Notes under the pieces: model-generated
Told to the model about the DNA's origin: nothing
Database searches by the model: none
Seen by the model: the letters and a program-made list of their open reading frames with translations, nothing else
Part shown: positions 7,907 through 17,095 of the stretch, in pieces
How positions within the stretch are numbered: the stretch's first letter is position 1
How the letters are laid out: every line of letters begins with the position of its first letter
Program-made: the position numbers and the translations under genes
IMG/VR virus record: IMGVR_UViG_3300028734_000017
Location: 24,158 to 88,157 of that record
Length of the DNA stretch: 64,000 nt
Origin: a virus
Reading direction: 5' to 3' (one strand)

Positions 7907-9115
7907 TTATGGACATCCATAAAATCCTGTCGAAGTTATTCCGTCTAAAACGGTTATAGGATCAACATATGTAGTTGTTGTAACTGTATAAAATACTCCA
8001 GTAGCACCCTCAACACGATATCCCGCACCAAATACCTGAATTCCAGTATAAGGGCCTGCGTAATATGTTGAGCCATCACTACAACGATCCAATTCATACC
8101 AATAATTTATTAAATTTGTAGTTGTTAAAGGTTCACCGCAGGCTAATGTTGTGAACTTATAGCATGTGGGTGTTCCAGAAGGATTACCTAAGACATATCC
8201 AGTACTACAAGTGTATCCCTGACCATGATCACCAATTAAAACTGGTTGACCAACCTCGTCTTTACTGCTAAATATAAGATTTGTACCCATGTCGGCATAG
8301 CTTGTACAATTCATTAAATCATGTTCAGTCATATCATAAATGTCTAATCCCACAGCAGCAGCACTAACAGTATTATGTCCAATTAGTTCAATTATATGAT
8401 TACCTGCCGACATTAATACTGGATATATATACCATAGTCTAAAACTACTTTCGCCTGCATTTGGTATAGTCCATCCATTAGCTGTAAACATCGCATAAAG
8501 AGCTGCGGTATCTTGCATTAATATAGATACGCCATCTAATTTAATTTCAGCAATATTATCGCATCCTACCCCAACATAATATGTTTTCTCAACAACTGTT
8601 GTGAAATATATTGGAAATCCAATATATTGATTGTCTAATGTTAATGAAGACCATACAGCGTTTGTATTCATTATACCATGAATTGTATCGCCGTTTCCGC
8701 CGCTTATAATAGGATTTATCCAAAATGATCCGCTTGTATAATGATTGAAAGCTGTACCTGTACCATTATAATTCCATCCGCCACTAAAAACGACTGTTCC
8801 AGTTGTGCCATATCTTATGTTAGTACTTTTAACCAAATTTCTAGGGTCTGTGGGATTAGTTGGCGCAATAGTTTCCGTCTTTTCACATCCGCCAACAACA
8901 GAAGTATAACCATCTGGACAACTTACACATTTAGTAACATCTATGGATTTAACACATCCTTCATTATCTGTTATCAACAATGTATTTGCCATTGTTATAC
9001 CTGTAAAGGCATATTGACCGTATGAGGCATGCACCTGATCAGGTGCTCCACTCCCAATTAAACTAACTGTCATTGGTAAATATCCGTCTACTAATTCGTA
9101 TCTAATTATTCCCAT
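7907..9115 (-). CDS. Cys-containing tail-fibre / adhesin-like protein
   Basis: 402 residues. After an N-terminal beta segment comes a Cys-rich stretch, CVSCPDGYTSVVGGC (about 63-77), typical of small disulfide or metal knuckles. A later domain (about 165-255) runs from YYVGVGCDNIAEIKLDG to an aromatic-rich strand and an AGNHIIELIGHN segment. This resembles PA14 or carbohydrate-binding beta sandwiches. It is the last gene of a minus-strand fibre cluster with 2-nt spacing to its neighbour and a strong terminator directly after it. I infer a distal receptor-binding role from position and composition; no sequence family was firmly recognised. Confidence 0.65.
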   Translation of the reverse strand: MGIIRYELVDGYLPMTVSLIGSGAPDQVHASYGQYAFTGITMANTLLITDNEGCVKSIDVTKCVSCPDGYTSVVGGCEKTETIAPTNPTDPRNLVKSTNIRYGTTGTVVFSGGWNYNGTGTAFNHYTSGSFWINPIISGGNGDTIHGIMNTNAVWSSLTLDNQYIGFPIYFTTVVEKTYYVGVGCDNIAEIKLDGVSILMQDTAALYAMFTANGWTIPNAGESSFRLWYIYPVLMSAGNHIIELIGHNTVSAAAVGLDIYDMTEHDLMNCTSYADMGTNLIFSSKDEVGQPVLIGDHGQGYTCSTGYVLGNPSGTPTCYKFTTLACGEPLTTTNLINYWYELDRCSDGSTYYAGPYTGIQVFGAGYRVEGATGVFYTVTTTTYVDPITVLDGITSTGFYGCP

Positions 9116-9117
9116 TT

Positions 9118-9378
9118 TTAATATGTTATTTCAAGCACATTTACAATTACATTACAAATAATTGATCCGCCGCCACTAGAAATGATCGAATTTTTTACAA
9201 CCCATTGATTTAAAGCATAAGTTGCTAAAAACGAAGCATCTATATTTAAATAATCAATACAATTCTGTTTCGTCATAAATTGATTTGAAGTAGGTAATGC
9301 TATTAATTGCGTAATACCACTACCCTGTGCATTTGTAAATGATACAAATTGATTATCAGCTAAGCTTCCCCAAGTCAT
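9118..9378 (-). CDS. Small tail-fibre-associated protein
   Basis: 86 residues, no charged tail, beta-rich, starting MTWGSLADNQFVSFTNAQGSG. The middle (QFMTKQNCIDYLNID) resembles a short repeat found in Bacteroidetes surface and phage fibre proteins, where a Cys-aligned segment precedes a helix. It sits between the S74-type fibre and the 402-residue adhesin with 2-nt gaps, so it is co-translated with them and probably forms part of the fibre assembly. Function is inferred from context only. Confidence 0.6.
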   Translation of the reverse strand: MTWGSLADNQFVSFTNAQGSGITQLIALPTSNQFMTKQNCIDYLNIDASFLATYALNQWVVKNSIISSGGGSIICNVIVNVLEITY

Positions 9379-9380
9379 AA

Positions 9381-11396
9381 TTATTTATTTATAATTGCTT
9401 CTAATGCTATAATTCTTAATTTTAATGCATTAATTTCAATTTTTTCTTCCTGATGCGCTTTAAAACTCATACCCATCATAGTATATTGATTAATAGCATC
9501 ATTATTTTCGCCCATTAAGAAATATTCTCTAACACTCTCAGGCACTTCATCAATAATAAATCCTAATGTTCTATCAGTTGTAGGTCTTGATTTATAATAA
9601 AAATCCCTTAATTTAAATTGACTTATAGCATCGCTAGCAGACCCATTCCAGTCATCATTTAAATTTTTCATTAATCTTAATGAGTTAAAGCCACCACCTG
9701 CAAATGTTCCTGAACCTGCTGTCCATAAATCACCGTTATGTGCCAATGTCATTCTTTCAATAATTGAGCCAGCACTTCTTAAAGAAAATGAATATTTAGA
9801 TGATTCAGCACCTAATGTCACATCTGAGAGCATATTAGCAATGTTACCAGAATTAATACCTAATCCAGATGTGCCTAAATAAGGCATTCTCCATTCTATA
9901 GAAAGTCCATATCCAGCGGTTACACCTAATATGTGAGCATGATCAGAATCTATTATAATGGTTCTTTTTACACCTGTTGTGTTTAGATTTAAATTAATAC
10001 CTATAAGTGGTATATTATCAGACATACCAGCAACACCATAACTATCTACGCCCATAGAATATGCTGAAACAGCAACTCCGCCACCTGACGTAATATTTAA
10101 TGATGTCATATTACCAGTTGTAATAGATACAGGCCCTGATACGTTACCGCCAGTTAATAATAAATATAACCCAGCATGATTTCCCCATCCATAAGCTGTT
10201 TGACCATTTGCTATATTTGCATGATTATATGTTGATGTGTGCGACGACATAATACCAGCGGCTGTTCCAGCGACTTCACCACCTAAGCCTACTAATGTAT
10301 AATTTGGAACATTTAAAGCACCTGATGACGTATTATACGTAGAAGCACCAGAGTTACCAGTTGTTGTTAAACTAATTGCCGATCTAGCAGAAGTATCCGT
10401 ATATTGAGTTATAGTACAATTAATTACACCTGTTGATGATACATAATTAATTCCAGTACCAGATGAGAAAACACCTCTTGCTAAACTAGTTGAAAAATAT
10501 TTATTAACGCCTTCTGGTATATTATCAGTTGTTAGTGAAACTGCACCCATAAAACCATTAACAGAAGCAACTGCATCAGTATTATCAACTTTTCTCCAAG
10601 ATGCTCCGTCAAAAATTACCCAGTCGCTTATTTTCCAATCGAATATACCATCTAAATTTGTTACGCCTGATGCTGAAACAATATAATAATATCCTTTAGT
10701 ACCAACACCGCTAGCTAAAGTAGGTGAATTCGTATTAGCATTCCAAGTACCTTGAAACGAAACTCCTCCAAGTAAAGCCGTTAATTGATTCTGAACTTTA
10801 CCGAATGCCGATAAAATTGAATCTGATGATGATATTGATCCGCCGCCAACAGTGTTTAATCCTGTTAAGTATTTACCTATTACTGCTGAATTATCTAATG
10901 TAACTGATATTGAGGTTGCGCCAGTTCCAGTCGCTTCACCAGATAATGATATTGATTGATTACCAGTTAAATAAGTTGCTGTATCAATTGTCCATGTGTC
11001 AGTTGCCGTCTTTTTTAAAAAACCTGCTGTTCCTGTTGATGATGCTACTAATATAGATGTTAATCCTGTTGTAATATCTTGTTTTAGACTTAAACCATAT
11101 CTTAACAGATTAACTGTCGGATATTTTATTGTGGATGTGTCGATTGTGGCATTTTCCTTGTTAGAGACATTTTCAGGAACATATCCTAAACCTCCTATTT
11201 CAATCCATGCTGATCTTGCAGCATTTAATGTATATATTCTTGATTCTGTTTCGGTACACGCCACTATTTGACCAGCATATCTTAACGGATTTGTTAAATA
11301 TGTAGTTAATGCACTTGCAGTGTCAAATACAGAATCTGGATCAAGAGAATCTGAGTACTGTCTTTTAAATTGTAATGGAAATATTAATTCTGCCAT
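9381..11396 (-). CDS. Tail fibre with C-terminal S74 intramolecular chaperone
   Basis: 671 residues. A long Gly/Ser/Thr-rich beta region fills most of the protein. The last 100 residues read like a Peptidase_S74 / endosialidase chaperone domain: SLRLMKNLNDDW, an AISQFKLRDFYYK segment, R-T-L-G-F-I-I-D-E-V, and a terminal EINALKLRIIALE coiled coil. In characterised phages this domain trimerises the fibre and cleaves itself off at a Ser-Lys dyad. An early S-x-R-L-M-K motif is consistent with that, but catalysis is not proven here. It lies in the late fibre operon starting at 12489. Confidence 0.8.
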   Translation of the reverse strand: MAELIFPLQFKRQYSDSLDPDSVFDTASALTTYLTNPLRYAGQIVACTETESRIYTLNAARSAWIEIGGLGYVPENVSNKENATIDTSTIKYPTVNLLRYGLSLKQDITTGLTSILVASSTGTAGFLKKTATDTWTIDTATYLTGNQSISLSGEATGTGATSISVTLDNSAVIGKYLTGLNTVGGGSISSSDSILSAFGKVQNQLTALLGGVSFQGTWNANTNSPTLASGVGTKGYYYIVSASGVTNLDGIFDWKISDWVIFDGASWRKVDNTDAVASVNGFMGAVSLTTDNIPEGVNKYFSTSLARGVFSSGTGINYVSSTGVINCTITQYTDTSARSAISLTTTGNSGASTYNTSSGALNVPNYTLVGLGGEVAGTAAGIMSSHTSTYNHANIANGQTAYGWGNHAGLYLLLTGGNVSGPVSITTGNMTSLNITSGGGVAVSAYSMGVDSYGVAGMSDNIPLIGINLNLNTTGVKRTIIIDSDHAHILGVTAGYGLSIEWRMPYLGTSGLGINSGNIANMLSDVTLGAESSKYSFSLRSAGSIIERMTLAHNGDLWTAGSGTFAGGGFNSLRLMKNLNDDWNGSASDAISQFKLRDFYYKSRPTTDRTLGFIIDEVPESVREYFLMGENNDAINQYTMMGMSFKAHQEEKIEINALKLRIIALEAIINK

Positions 11397-11400
11397 AATT

Positions 11401-12489
11401 TTATATTGTTACGTTATATGTTGCCGTAGCTGAAAATGGAACTGCTGGCGTATACATGTATAATTTATAATTTGTTGTTGCATAGCCTTCAGCACCTTCA
11501 ACAGCTATATCCGCTAATTTTGTAAAAATTCCCTTTACCTCTGCATTAAGACCTTCAACATATTTAACACTTGTAACATCAGTTAATGTATTTTTATATG
11601 CAAAGACAACATTTGTTGCGCCAATAGGAATATTTATAGTAAATGTTGTCGTACTGAAACTGCTTGTTAATGATCTGATTGCAGCACTTGTGTTAGCTGG
11701 ACTCGATACGCCGTAGAATGTTTTTCTTCTCCCAACTATTGTCGTTGATTTTGAATCTGTTCCAGCTGGGTATGGTACATCTGGAATATTATCATGATTT
11801 GGGTCAGAAGGCTGTCCATATGAATCTAAAGGTTGTGCGCCAATATCATATGTAACAGAAGCATTAAAATTGTTCGATCCGTCATCTATAAGTCTAGCTG
11901 TTCTAGTTAAAGTATTTGCTGTTCCGTTTGCTGTTCCGTCAATAGTATATAGTATTGCAGCACCGCCTCTAGGATTTTGTGATAATGATGGATTCCAAAT
12001 GCCTCCAGATAAGTTTCCGTTGATAGTGCCTCTATTATATGTATATATTAATACGGTATCCAAATGTGTGCCAGACTCAACATTATTACCATTATAATTA
12101 GACGTAAATGAAAATGTTGGGTCTGAGTATGTTGGGTAAAATGTTGTTACAAGTAATTTCTTAACAAATTGTGTTAAACTTGTTCCGCCACTAATTAATC
12201 TTTGTGCCCATATTCCACCGACCTCAATATTTGCCGTAACATCTTCGGTTAACAGGGGTAATTCATCTGGAGTTAAAGCTACTATTTTTATAGCCCCATC
12301 CTGATATTTTAAAGTATCACCGTTAGTCCCACCTGTTAATATTATTGGAATATCCACACCGTCGCCATGTGTTATAGATACACCGCCGACTTTATCAAAA
12401 TGAGTTGATCCTGATAGTCTTAAGTCATCATTGGTATCTTGTCTAAATTGTATATCTGATAATATTGGTCTCGAATTAAAATTTGTCAT
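11401..12489 (-). CDS. Tail-fibre / baseplate-attached structural protein
   Basis: 362 residues, beta-rich, low charge. The N-terminus (FNSRPILSDIQFRQDTNDDLRL) looks like a fibre-attachment segment. The middle holds a region with YNGNNVESGT and FSFTSNYNG, and the C-terminus ends in repeated beta strands. It is the first gene of the fibre operon, 13 nt downstream of a late motif at 12503-12512 and 4 nt before the S74 fibre gene, suggesting it is the proximal part of the fibre. No catalytic motif was seen. Confidence 0.6.
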   Translation of the reverse strand: MTNFNSRPILSDIQFRQDTNDDLRLSGSTHFDKVGGVSITHGDGVDIPIILTGGTNGDTLKYQDGAIKIVALTPDELPLLTEDVTANIEVGGIWAQRLISGGTSLTQFVKKLLVTTFYPTYSDPTFSFTSNYNGNNVESGTHLDTVLIYTYNRGTINGNLSGGIWNPSLSQNPRGGAAILYTIDGTANGTANTLTRTARLIDDGSNNFNASVTYDIGAQPLDSYGQPSDPNHDNIPDVPYPAGTDSKSTTIVGRRKTFYGVSSPANTSAAIRSLTSSFSTTTFTINIPIGATNVVFAYKNTLTDVTSVKYVEGLNAEVKGIFTKLADIAVEGAEGYATTNYKLYMYTPAVPFSATATYNVTI

Positions 12490-12502
12490 GTTACGTTTAT
12501 TA

Positions 12503-12512
12503 TATAAATACT
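12503..12512 (-). promoter_or_regulatory. Late promoter motif AGTATTTATA
   Basis: The minus strand reads AGTATTTATA, 13 nt before the ATG at 12489. It also lies in the short gap after the tape-measure gene, giving the fibres an independent start. Confidence 0.65.
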
Positions 12513-12522
12513 TTTATTAATA

Positions 12523-15096
12523 TTATTGTCCGATCATTCCGCCACTATAACTCTTCATTCTATTAACTAATATAGGTATATTGATAGCTTTAGCTGTGAA
12601 TCTTTCTCCGTCAATATCCAACGTTATGTTTGCTTTCATAGAAACTTCTTTATCGGCAAATTCCACTTTTAGAGGGGTTTTTAATAATGTTACCAATTCA
12701 GCGAATGCTGATCCACTCTTAGTATTCATTTTAGAGATTGCATCAACAGTTGTTGCAATTGCTGTGTAATCGTCTGCACTACCTCTCATAGCTGTGTTTA
12801 TTTCTCTAAATGCTGCCCCAACTCTTTCAAGTGCAGGCGCAGAATCTGATAATAATTTTACTTTATCTAGGCTTATATTTCCACCTGAACCAGCGTTCAT
12901 CACATCGGCAATTCCTTTAGCTAAATAGCCAATTCCAGCAGAGGCTGCGCCAATTCCACCTCCAATCATAGCAAATGTAGCACCTAAAGCTAGAAGGCCT
13001 GGCATTGTGGCAGCACTAGCAGCACCGATAGCAGCTATACTTATAGAAAATGCTGTGCCCATTGCAGTTATAGCTGGAGACATCATTAAAGCAGCACCGC
13101 CTATAGCTAATACCGTTGCAGGTAATGCCCATATTTTTGTGGAATCTAGTTTAGCCATTGAATCAGCTAACTTAGAAATTCCAAATGCAGCTAATCCAAT
13201 TCCAGCACCTACGCCCACAGCGGCTGCACCAAATCCAGCACCAGCCATCATCTTACCTTTACCAGCCATTTGAGAAGCTTTTCCAGCATTTAAAACGCTA
13301 GCACCTCTACCTTTCGGAAGAGACGGTTTATTTGAATTACCAATTGTACCTGCAAATCCAGCACCAGCTCCTCCAAATAATTGCTTGCCAGATGCATAGT
13401 AAACCACTTTAGATAATGCAGTTGCACCACCATTAATTAAAACAGCAGCAGCAGTTAAAACACCAGCTATTTTTAAAGCAGCCATACCAATTGGATTATT
13501 AAGAATGCTTTTTATAACGTGTGATATGTCTTGAAAAACAGGTATAACTATTTTCATTACCTCATTAACACCTCTTAACATTGGTAATAGTAATGTTTTA
13601 AAGGAAGCCAATGTAGCTTGTAATGCTTCTTCGAATGTTAAAGCATCTTTGGCTCTTTGCTCCAAAGCTGCTTTCTGTTGTATGAACGCATTTGCTTCAC
13701 TTTCGGTTAAATTTGCTATATTTTTAGCAGTTGTCCCAACCATAACCTGAAATTGTCCAGTTTTTGAATTAAATATGGCAGCACCTTCAATAGCTGATTT
13801 ATCATCTTTAGATAATCCTGAACCAATCATGTTCTTACGCATTTTCATGATATCAGCCATTCTAAGAGCCTGCTGTGTTAATTCGCCATTTTGTAAGCCT
13901 AATGATTTCTCAACAGATGCCATACGATCTCTATCAGCAGGCGATATAAATTTTGTAAATGTTCCATCAGCTTGTTTTTGAAATGTTACAACGCCTTTAG
14001 TCATATCATTAATCTTTTCTGTGAATTTTGCAGGATCATTACGAGAAAGGAATAACATTTCAAAAGGATCAGATTTAGCAAATTCGCCACCCATAATCTG
14101 TAGATTCGATGCTAGTTCAATAGCACCTTCCAAAGTTTTTGCTGTGTCAATTGCATTAAAAGCCTGACTAAAATCGATATTCATTTTTGTAGCATAGGCT
14201 GACATTTCCATCATACCTTTTACACCACCTTTAAAATTATATAGGTTTAATTTCTTAAAATTATCTGATACGTTTTTTAATGCTTTTGTTGTGTTGATAC
14301 CATATTTCTCACTTGAATGAACGAATTCATCAGTCATTTCATATGTTTTTTGTGCATCAATACCCATTAGCTCAAACTGTGAAGCCATTTTTGTGGCATT
14401 GTCAACACCTAAACCAGTTCCTTTACCTATTGCAACGATATTAACGAGCATCTTTTCAGACATTACTCTGGAACGTCCTGTTTCATCAGCAAATCCTTGC
14501 ATTACGGACTGTAAGTCCTCCAATCCGCCACCCATTTCGGCAACAGACATTGCAGAGTTTTCGAAAGAAGTTCTAATCATATCAGCCTTTAAACCAGACA
14601 TGCCGAGGTTTAATGTGGTTTGTCTAATGATCTTATCTGACTGCATCAAGCCTTGTATCCAAGCTGCTTCAAGTTTAGTGTTATCTATGAGAAGCTTTTT
14701 ACGGGCTTCGTATAATTCATTACTTTTCTTCTGCTTTTCTATTAAAGCATCTTGTTCCTTATTTTCTTCTTTTAAACTTTGTACTTTTTTTAATTGATTG
14801 GTATATGCAACACTGCTTTTATTAGTAATAGCATCAAGTTTTTTTAACTCAAGATCTAAAGCAGCATTTCTAGCATCTTGTGCTTTTTGAGCAATTTCAG
14901 CTTGTTTTGCGTTTCGATCCCTACTATTAAATATACCATTAAGCAGACTTAATTCATTTTGCAGCAATGCTAAGTCTTGATTTTGTAGATCAAGAGCTTG
15001 TTTAGCATCTTTTACAGCCTGTTTTTGCTGGGTTGCTAACTGTGCTCTAGCTGCTGCCGCTGCTTGTGCTTGTGCCGACTGTGTTGGTGCTGCCAT
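12523..15096 (-). CDS. Tail tape measure protein
   Basis: 857 residues. The N-terminal 150 residues are Ala/Gln/Lys-rich heptads (coiled coil). The middle is helical. Residues about 545-760 hold several long hydrophobic Ala/Gly/Ile segments typical of the membrane-interacting part of tape measure proteins, including runs such as AAVGVGAGIGLAAFGI. In the virion it would fill the tail tube and set its length. Position is right: between gp26-like baseplate/chaperone genes and tail fibres. It has its own late motif at 15114-15123. It is longer than T4 gp29 (590 residues), suggesting a longer tail if the usual length rule applies. Confidence 0.8.
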   Translation of the reverse strand: MAAPTQSAQAQAAAAARAQLATQQKQAVKDAKQALDLQNQDLALLQNELSLLNGIFNSRDRNAKQAEIAQKAQDARNAALDLELKKLDAITNKSSVAYTNQLKKVQSLKEENKEQDALIEKQKKSNELYEARKKLLIDNTKLEAAWIQGLMQSDKIIRQTTLNLGMSGLKADMIRTSFENSAMSVAEMGGGLEDLQSVMQGFADETGRSRVMSEKMLVNIVAIGKGTGLGVDNATKMASQFELMGIDAQKTYEMTDEFVHSSEKYGINTTKALKNVSDNFKKLNLYNFKGGVKGMMEMSAYATKMNIDFSQAFNAIDTAKTLEGAIELASNLQIMGGEFAKSDPFEMLFLSRNDPAKFTEKINDMTKGVVTFQKQADGTFTKFISPADRDRMASVEKSLGLQNGELTQQALRMADIMKMRKNMIGSGLSKDDKSAIEGAAIFNSKTGQFQVMVGTTAKNIANLTESEANAFIQQKAALEQRAKDALTFEEALQATLASFKTLLLPMLRGVNEVMKIVIPVFQDISHVIKSILNNPIGMAALKIAGVLTAAAVLINGGATALSKVVYYASGKQLFGGAGAGFAGTIGNSNKPSLPKGRGASVLNAGKASQMAGKGKMMAGAGFGAAAVGVGAGIGLAAFGISKLADSMAKLDSTKIWALPATVLAIGGAALMMSPAITAMGTAFSISIAAIGAASAATMPGLLALGATFAMIGGGIGAASAGIGYLAKGIADVMNAGSGGNISLDKVKLLSDSAPALERVGAAFREINTAMRGSADDYTAIATTVDAISKMNTKSGSAFAELVTLLKTPLKVEFADKEVSMKANITLDIDGERFTAKAINIPILVNRMKSYSGGMIGQ

Positions 15097-15113
15097 AATT
15101 CATTACTATTTCA

Positions 15114-15123
15114 TATAAATACA
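15114..15123 (-). promoter_or_regulatory. Late promoter motif (TGTATTTATA variant)
   Basis: The minus strand reads TGTATTTATA, 17 nt before the tape-measure ATG at 15096 and just beyond the terminator at 15127-15153. Confidence 0.55.
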
Positions 15124-15126
15124 AAA

Positions 15127-15153
15127 GGAACTAAATTATAATAACTTAGTTCC
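15127..15153 (-). terminator. Terminator after the small gene upstream of the tape measure
   Basis: GGAACTAA (15127-15134) pairs with TTAGTTCC (15146-15153). On the minus strand the stem is followed by TTTTGT, and the flanks (AAAA/TTTT) can extend it. It sits 6 nt after the 52-codon gene. Confidence 0.7.
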
Positions 15154-15159
15154 CTTTTT

Positions 15160-15318
15160 TTATCTATGTCTAGCAGCTTCTTGCTGCTTTTCCATTTCCT
15201 CGTTTTCTTTTTGCATTAAATGTAAGAAATATCTCCTTTTGTAAACTGGTATACCTTCCACATAATCAGCTTGAAACCTGCCATGTTTAGTTAGAATGTA
15301 GATTTCGTCATTTACCAT
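15160..15318 (-). CDS. 52-residue tape-measure-associated / assembly chaperone-like protein
   Basis: A short minus-strand gene of 52 codons, ATG at 15316-15318 and TAA at 15160-15162. It starts 17 nt after the stop of the gp26-like gene and is followed by a terminator. The sequence reads beta hairpin, then IPVYKRRYFLHLM and a charged helix ending EMEKQQEAARHR. The R-R-Y-F-x-x-x-x-x-x-K-E segment resembles the second small protein of tail-assembly chaperone pairs, which precede tape measure genes in many phages. Codon pattern and fit between neighbours support it being real. The chaperone role is inference from size, place and pattern. Confidence 0.6.
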   Translation of the reverse strand: MVNDEIYILTKHGRFQADYVEGIPVYKRRYFLHLMQKENEEMEKQQEAARHR

Positions 15319-15335
15319 TTTTTTATAATCACCTG

Positions 15336-16205
15336 CTAGGTGTTTGGGAAAAAAAAATCTATACCGAGCGTTAAATTGGACTTAAATTCAAATCCATCGT
15401 CAGTGGTAAATGTATAGCTAAGGTCAACATCTGGAGATACTTCAACAATTTTTTTACGAATTGTGAAAGCATCTAAGGCAGGCATCGCATCAACAAATTT
15501 ATCAATGTATCCACGATCGGTATTCCCTTCAATTGAGATAATACTTGCTTTAAGCCTAATGGTGCTGTATGAGCTATATGTTTTGCTATACGCCAATTTA
15601 ATAGCCTCAGCTTTTTTAGAAATGTTATCGTCTTCACCATATGTTAATATTCTGAAAACAACATTCTTTTTTCTCATAGGAATAAACACTGTAAAATGAC
15701 CATTAGCGTCTGGTATTTCTTTTACTTCCTTATATGTCAGGTTAAGTAAATTAACAACTGTTTTAAATGCTTGACCATTTCTAGGGTCTGTGGCGACAAC
15801 TGAATAATCTGCGCCATATGATGTAGTTCTTAAAAATAATATTAAAGCATTTCTATCACCTTGCAATAGATCGAACGTGTTTACATTTGGCGTTTTGACT
15901 TTCTTTTTTAACAATAAGTCTAAAACAGTACCATTTTCAATTAACGATGGCGTTGTTAAAAGGTCTTCGTCTTTAGAAGTCATGTATTCAATACTAATTT
16001 CCGATAAATGATTTTCATAGAATAAACCTTTTGATGGTAACTGAACTATCTCACATACCGTAATTAGGTCAGGGTCAGTTTCTTTGCTCATGACGTCATT
16101 ATAGCCTGTTGTCATGGATGATACGCCAGTGCTCTGTGCCCCAGCATTTTTATTGTATCCTTGTATTGCATTCTTGATTGCTTGTGCTCCTGTTTCCTTT
16201 GCCAT
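15336..16205 (-). CDS. gp26-like T4 baseplate hub assembly protein
   Basis: 289 residues. The LPSKG-LFY motif at 56-63 is followed by I-x-Y-M-T-S-K-D-E-D-L-L, a VLDLLL segment, and LQGDRNALILFLRTTSYGADY. This is the signature order of the T4 baseplate protein family (PF12322; T4 gp26 and relatives), needed for hub assembly. It lies just upstream of the small chaperone-like gene and the tape measure, as expected. A late motif at 16242-16251 lies 36 nt before the ATG. A longer C-terminus than T4 gp26 (208 residues) is notable but common in this group. Confidence 0.75.
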   Translation of the reverse strand: MAKETGAQAIKNAIQGYNKNAGAQSTGVSSMTTGYNDVMSKETDPDLITVCEIVQLPSKGLFYENHLSEISIEYMTSKDEDLLTTPSLIENGTVLDLLLKKKVKTPNVNTFDLLQGDRNALILFLRTTSYGADYSVVATDPRNGQAFKTVVNLLNLTYKEVKEIPDANGHFTVFIPMRKKNVVFRILTYGEDDNISKKAEAIKLAYSKTYSSYSTIRLKASIISIEGNTDRGYIDKFVDAMPALDAFTIRKKIVEVSPDVDLSYTFTTDDGFEFKSNLTLGIDFFFPNT

Positions 16206-16241
16206 TTTCTATAAATATTTATAATATTTTATTATTTTGAT

Positions 16242-16251
16242 TATAAATAGT
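16242..16251 (-). promoter_or_regulatory. Late promoter motif (ACTATTTATA variant)
   Basis: The minus strand reads ACTATTTATA, 36 nt before the gp26-like ATG at 16205. A 14-bp palindrome TATAAATATTTATA lies closer, at 16210-16223, but leaves no room for a leader in this direction. Confidence 0.5.
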
Positions 16252-16318
16252 GTTTTTTTTAAAAAGAATTCAAGATTTTTGCTTTTCAGTTGTATAATGT
16301 AATAAAATAATATCTCAG

Positions 16319-17095
16319 ATGGGAAAAACTAATAAAAAGCTTGAAGCTGTTAAGCTCGAAGAAAAAGAATTTATTAATATTGTTAACGGTGCTGAAAAGA
16401 ACTTAGCAACTATGAAAAATGAGATCGGAAAGATTATAACTACCGATATAAAGGTTTCTGCTAAGAATGATAGCCAGAAGAAAATTTTTGAGTCTATCAA
16501 AAATAATGAGATTACCATTTGTTCTGGGTTTGCAGGGTCTGGTAAAACATATGTGGCACTAGCTGCCGCACTCAACCTGTTAAAAAAAGGAGGCAATTCA
16601 TATAAAAAGATTTATTTAATTAAATCCGTGACGCCGCTTAAGGAAGAATCAATCGGGTATCTTAAAGGTACTATGGAAGAAAAAATGGAACCTTTCATGT
16701 GGAGTTTTAACTTTAACATTGCTAAATTAGTTAGCGAAAATACATTTAAGATTCTATCTGAAAAAGGATACATAAAAATATTACCTCTAGCTTATTTGAG
16801 AGGAACAACATTAGACGACTGTATCATCATATTGGATGAATGCCAAAACGTAACAGTTGATAATGCACACACCGCCATGACAAGGGTCGGTAATAATTGT
16901 AAATTGATTATCTTGGGAGACGTTGATCAGGTTGACCTAAAATTTAAAAAGGATAGCTCTTTACACGTATTAATTAATTTATTTGAAGACGTTGAAGAAA
17001 TTGGAACAATAAAAATGAATGAGACGGATGTAAATGTTAGAAATCCTATTATCGCAAAAATTGAGGCAAAATTTAAAGAACATTATAAGAAATGA
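16319..17095 (+). CDS. phoH: PhoH-like ATPase
   Basis: 258 residues. Walker A GFAGSGKT at 70-77, the PhoH signature LRGTTLDD near 160-167, Walker B IIILDECQN at 169-177, and a later IILGDVDQVD sensor segment. PhoH-family P-loop proteins are widespread in phages of marine and gut Bacteroidetes and Proteobacteria. Their role is unsettled (RNA handling or phosphate-linked metabolism have been proposed). It is the first gene of a plus-strand block also carrying a HAD-like gene and two glycosyltransferases. Its stop overlaps the next start as ATGA. No clear host-type or late promoter was found directly upstream. Confidence 0.85.
   Translation: MGKTNKKLEAVKLEEKEFINIVNGAEKNLATMKNEIGKIITTDIKVSAKNDSQKKIFESIKNNEITICSGFAGSGKTYVALAAALNLLKKGGNSYKKIYLIKSVTPLKEESIGYLKGTMEEKMEPFMWSFNFNIAKLVSENTFKILSEKGYIKILPLAYLRGTTLDDCIIILDECQNVTVDNAHTAMTRVGNNCKLIILGDVDQVDLKFKKDSSLHVLINLFEDVEEIGTIKMNETDVNVRNPIIAKIEAKFKEHYKK

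Noticed and set aside
12581-14797. Several plus-strand open frames of 60-134 codons opposite the tape measure gene
   Set aside because: They are antisense shadows of a helical Ala/Ser-rich gene, lack promoters and sensible domain content, and overlap a confident long gene.
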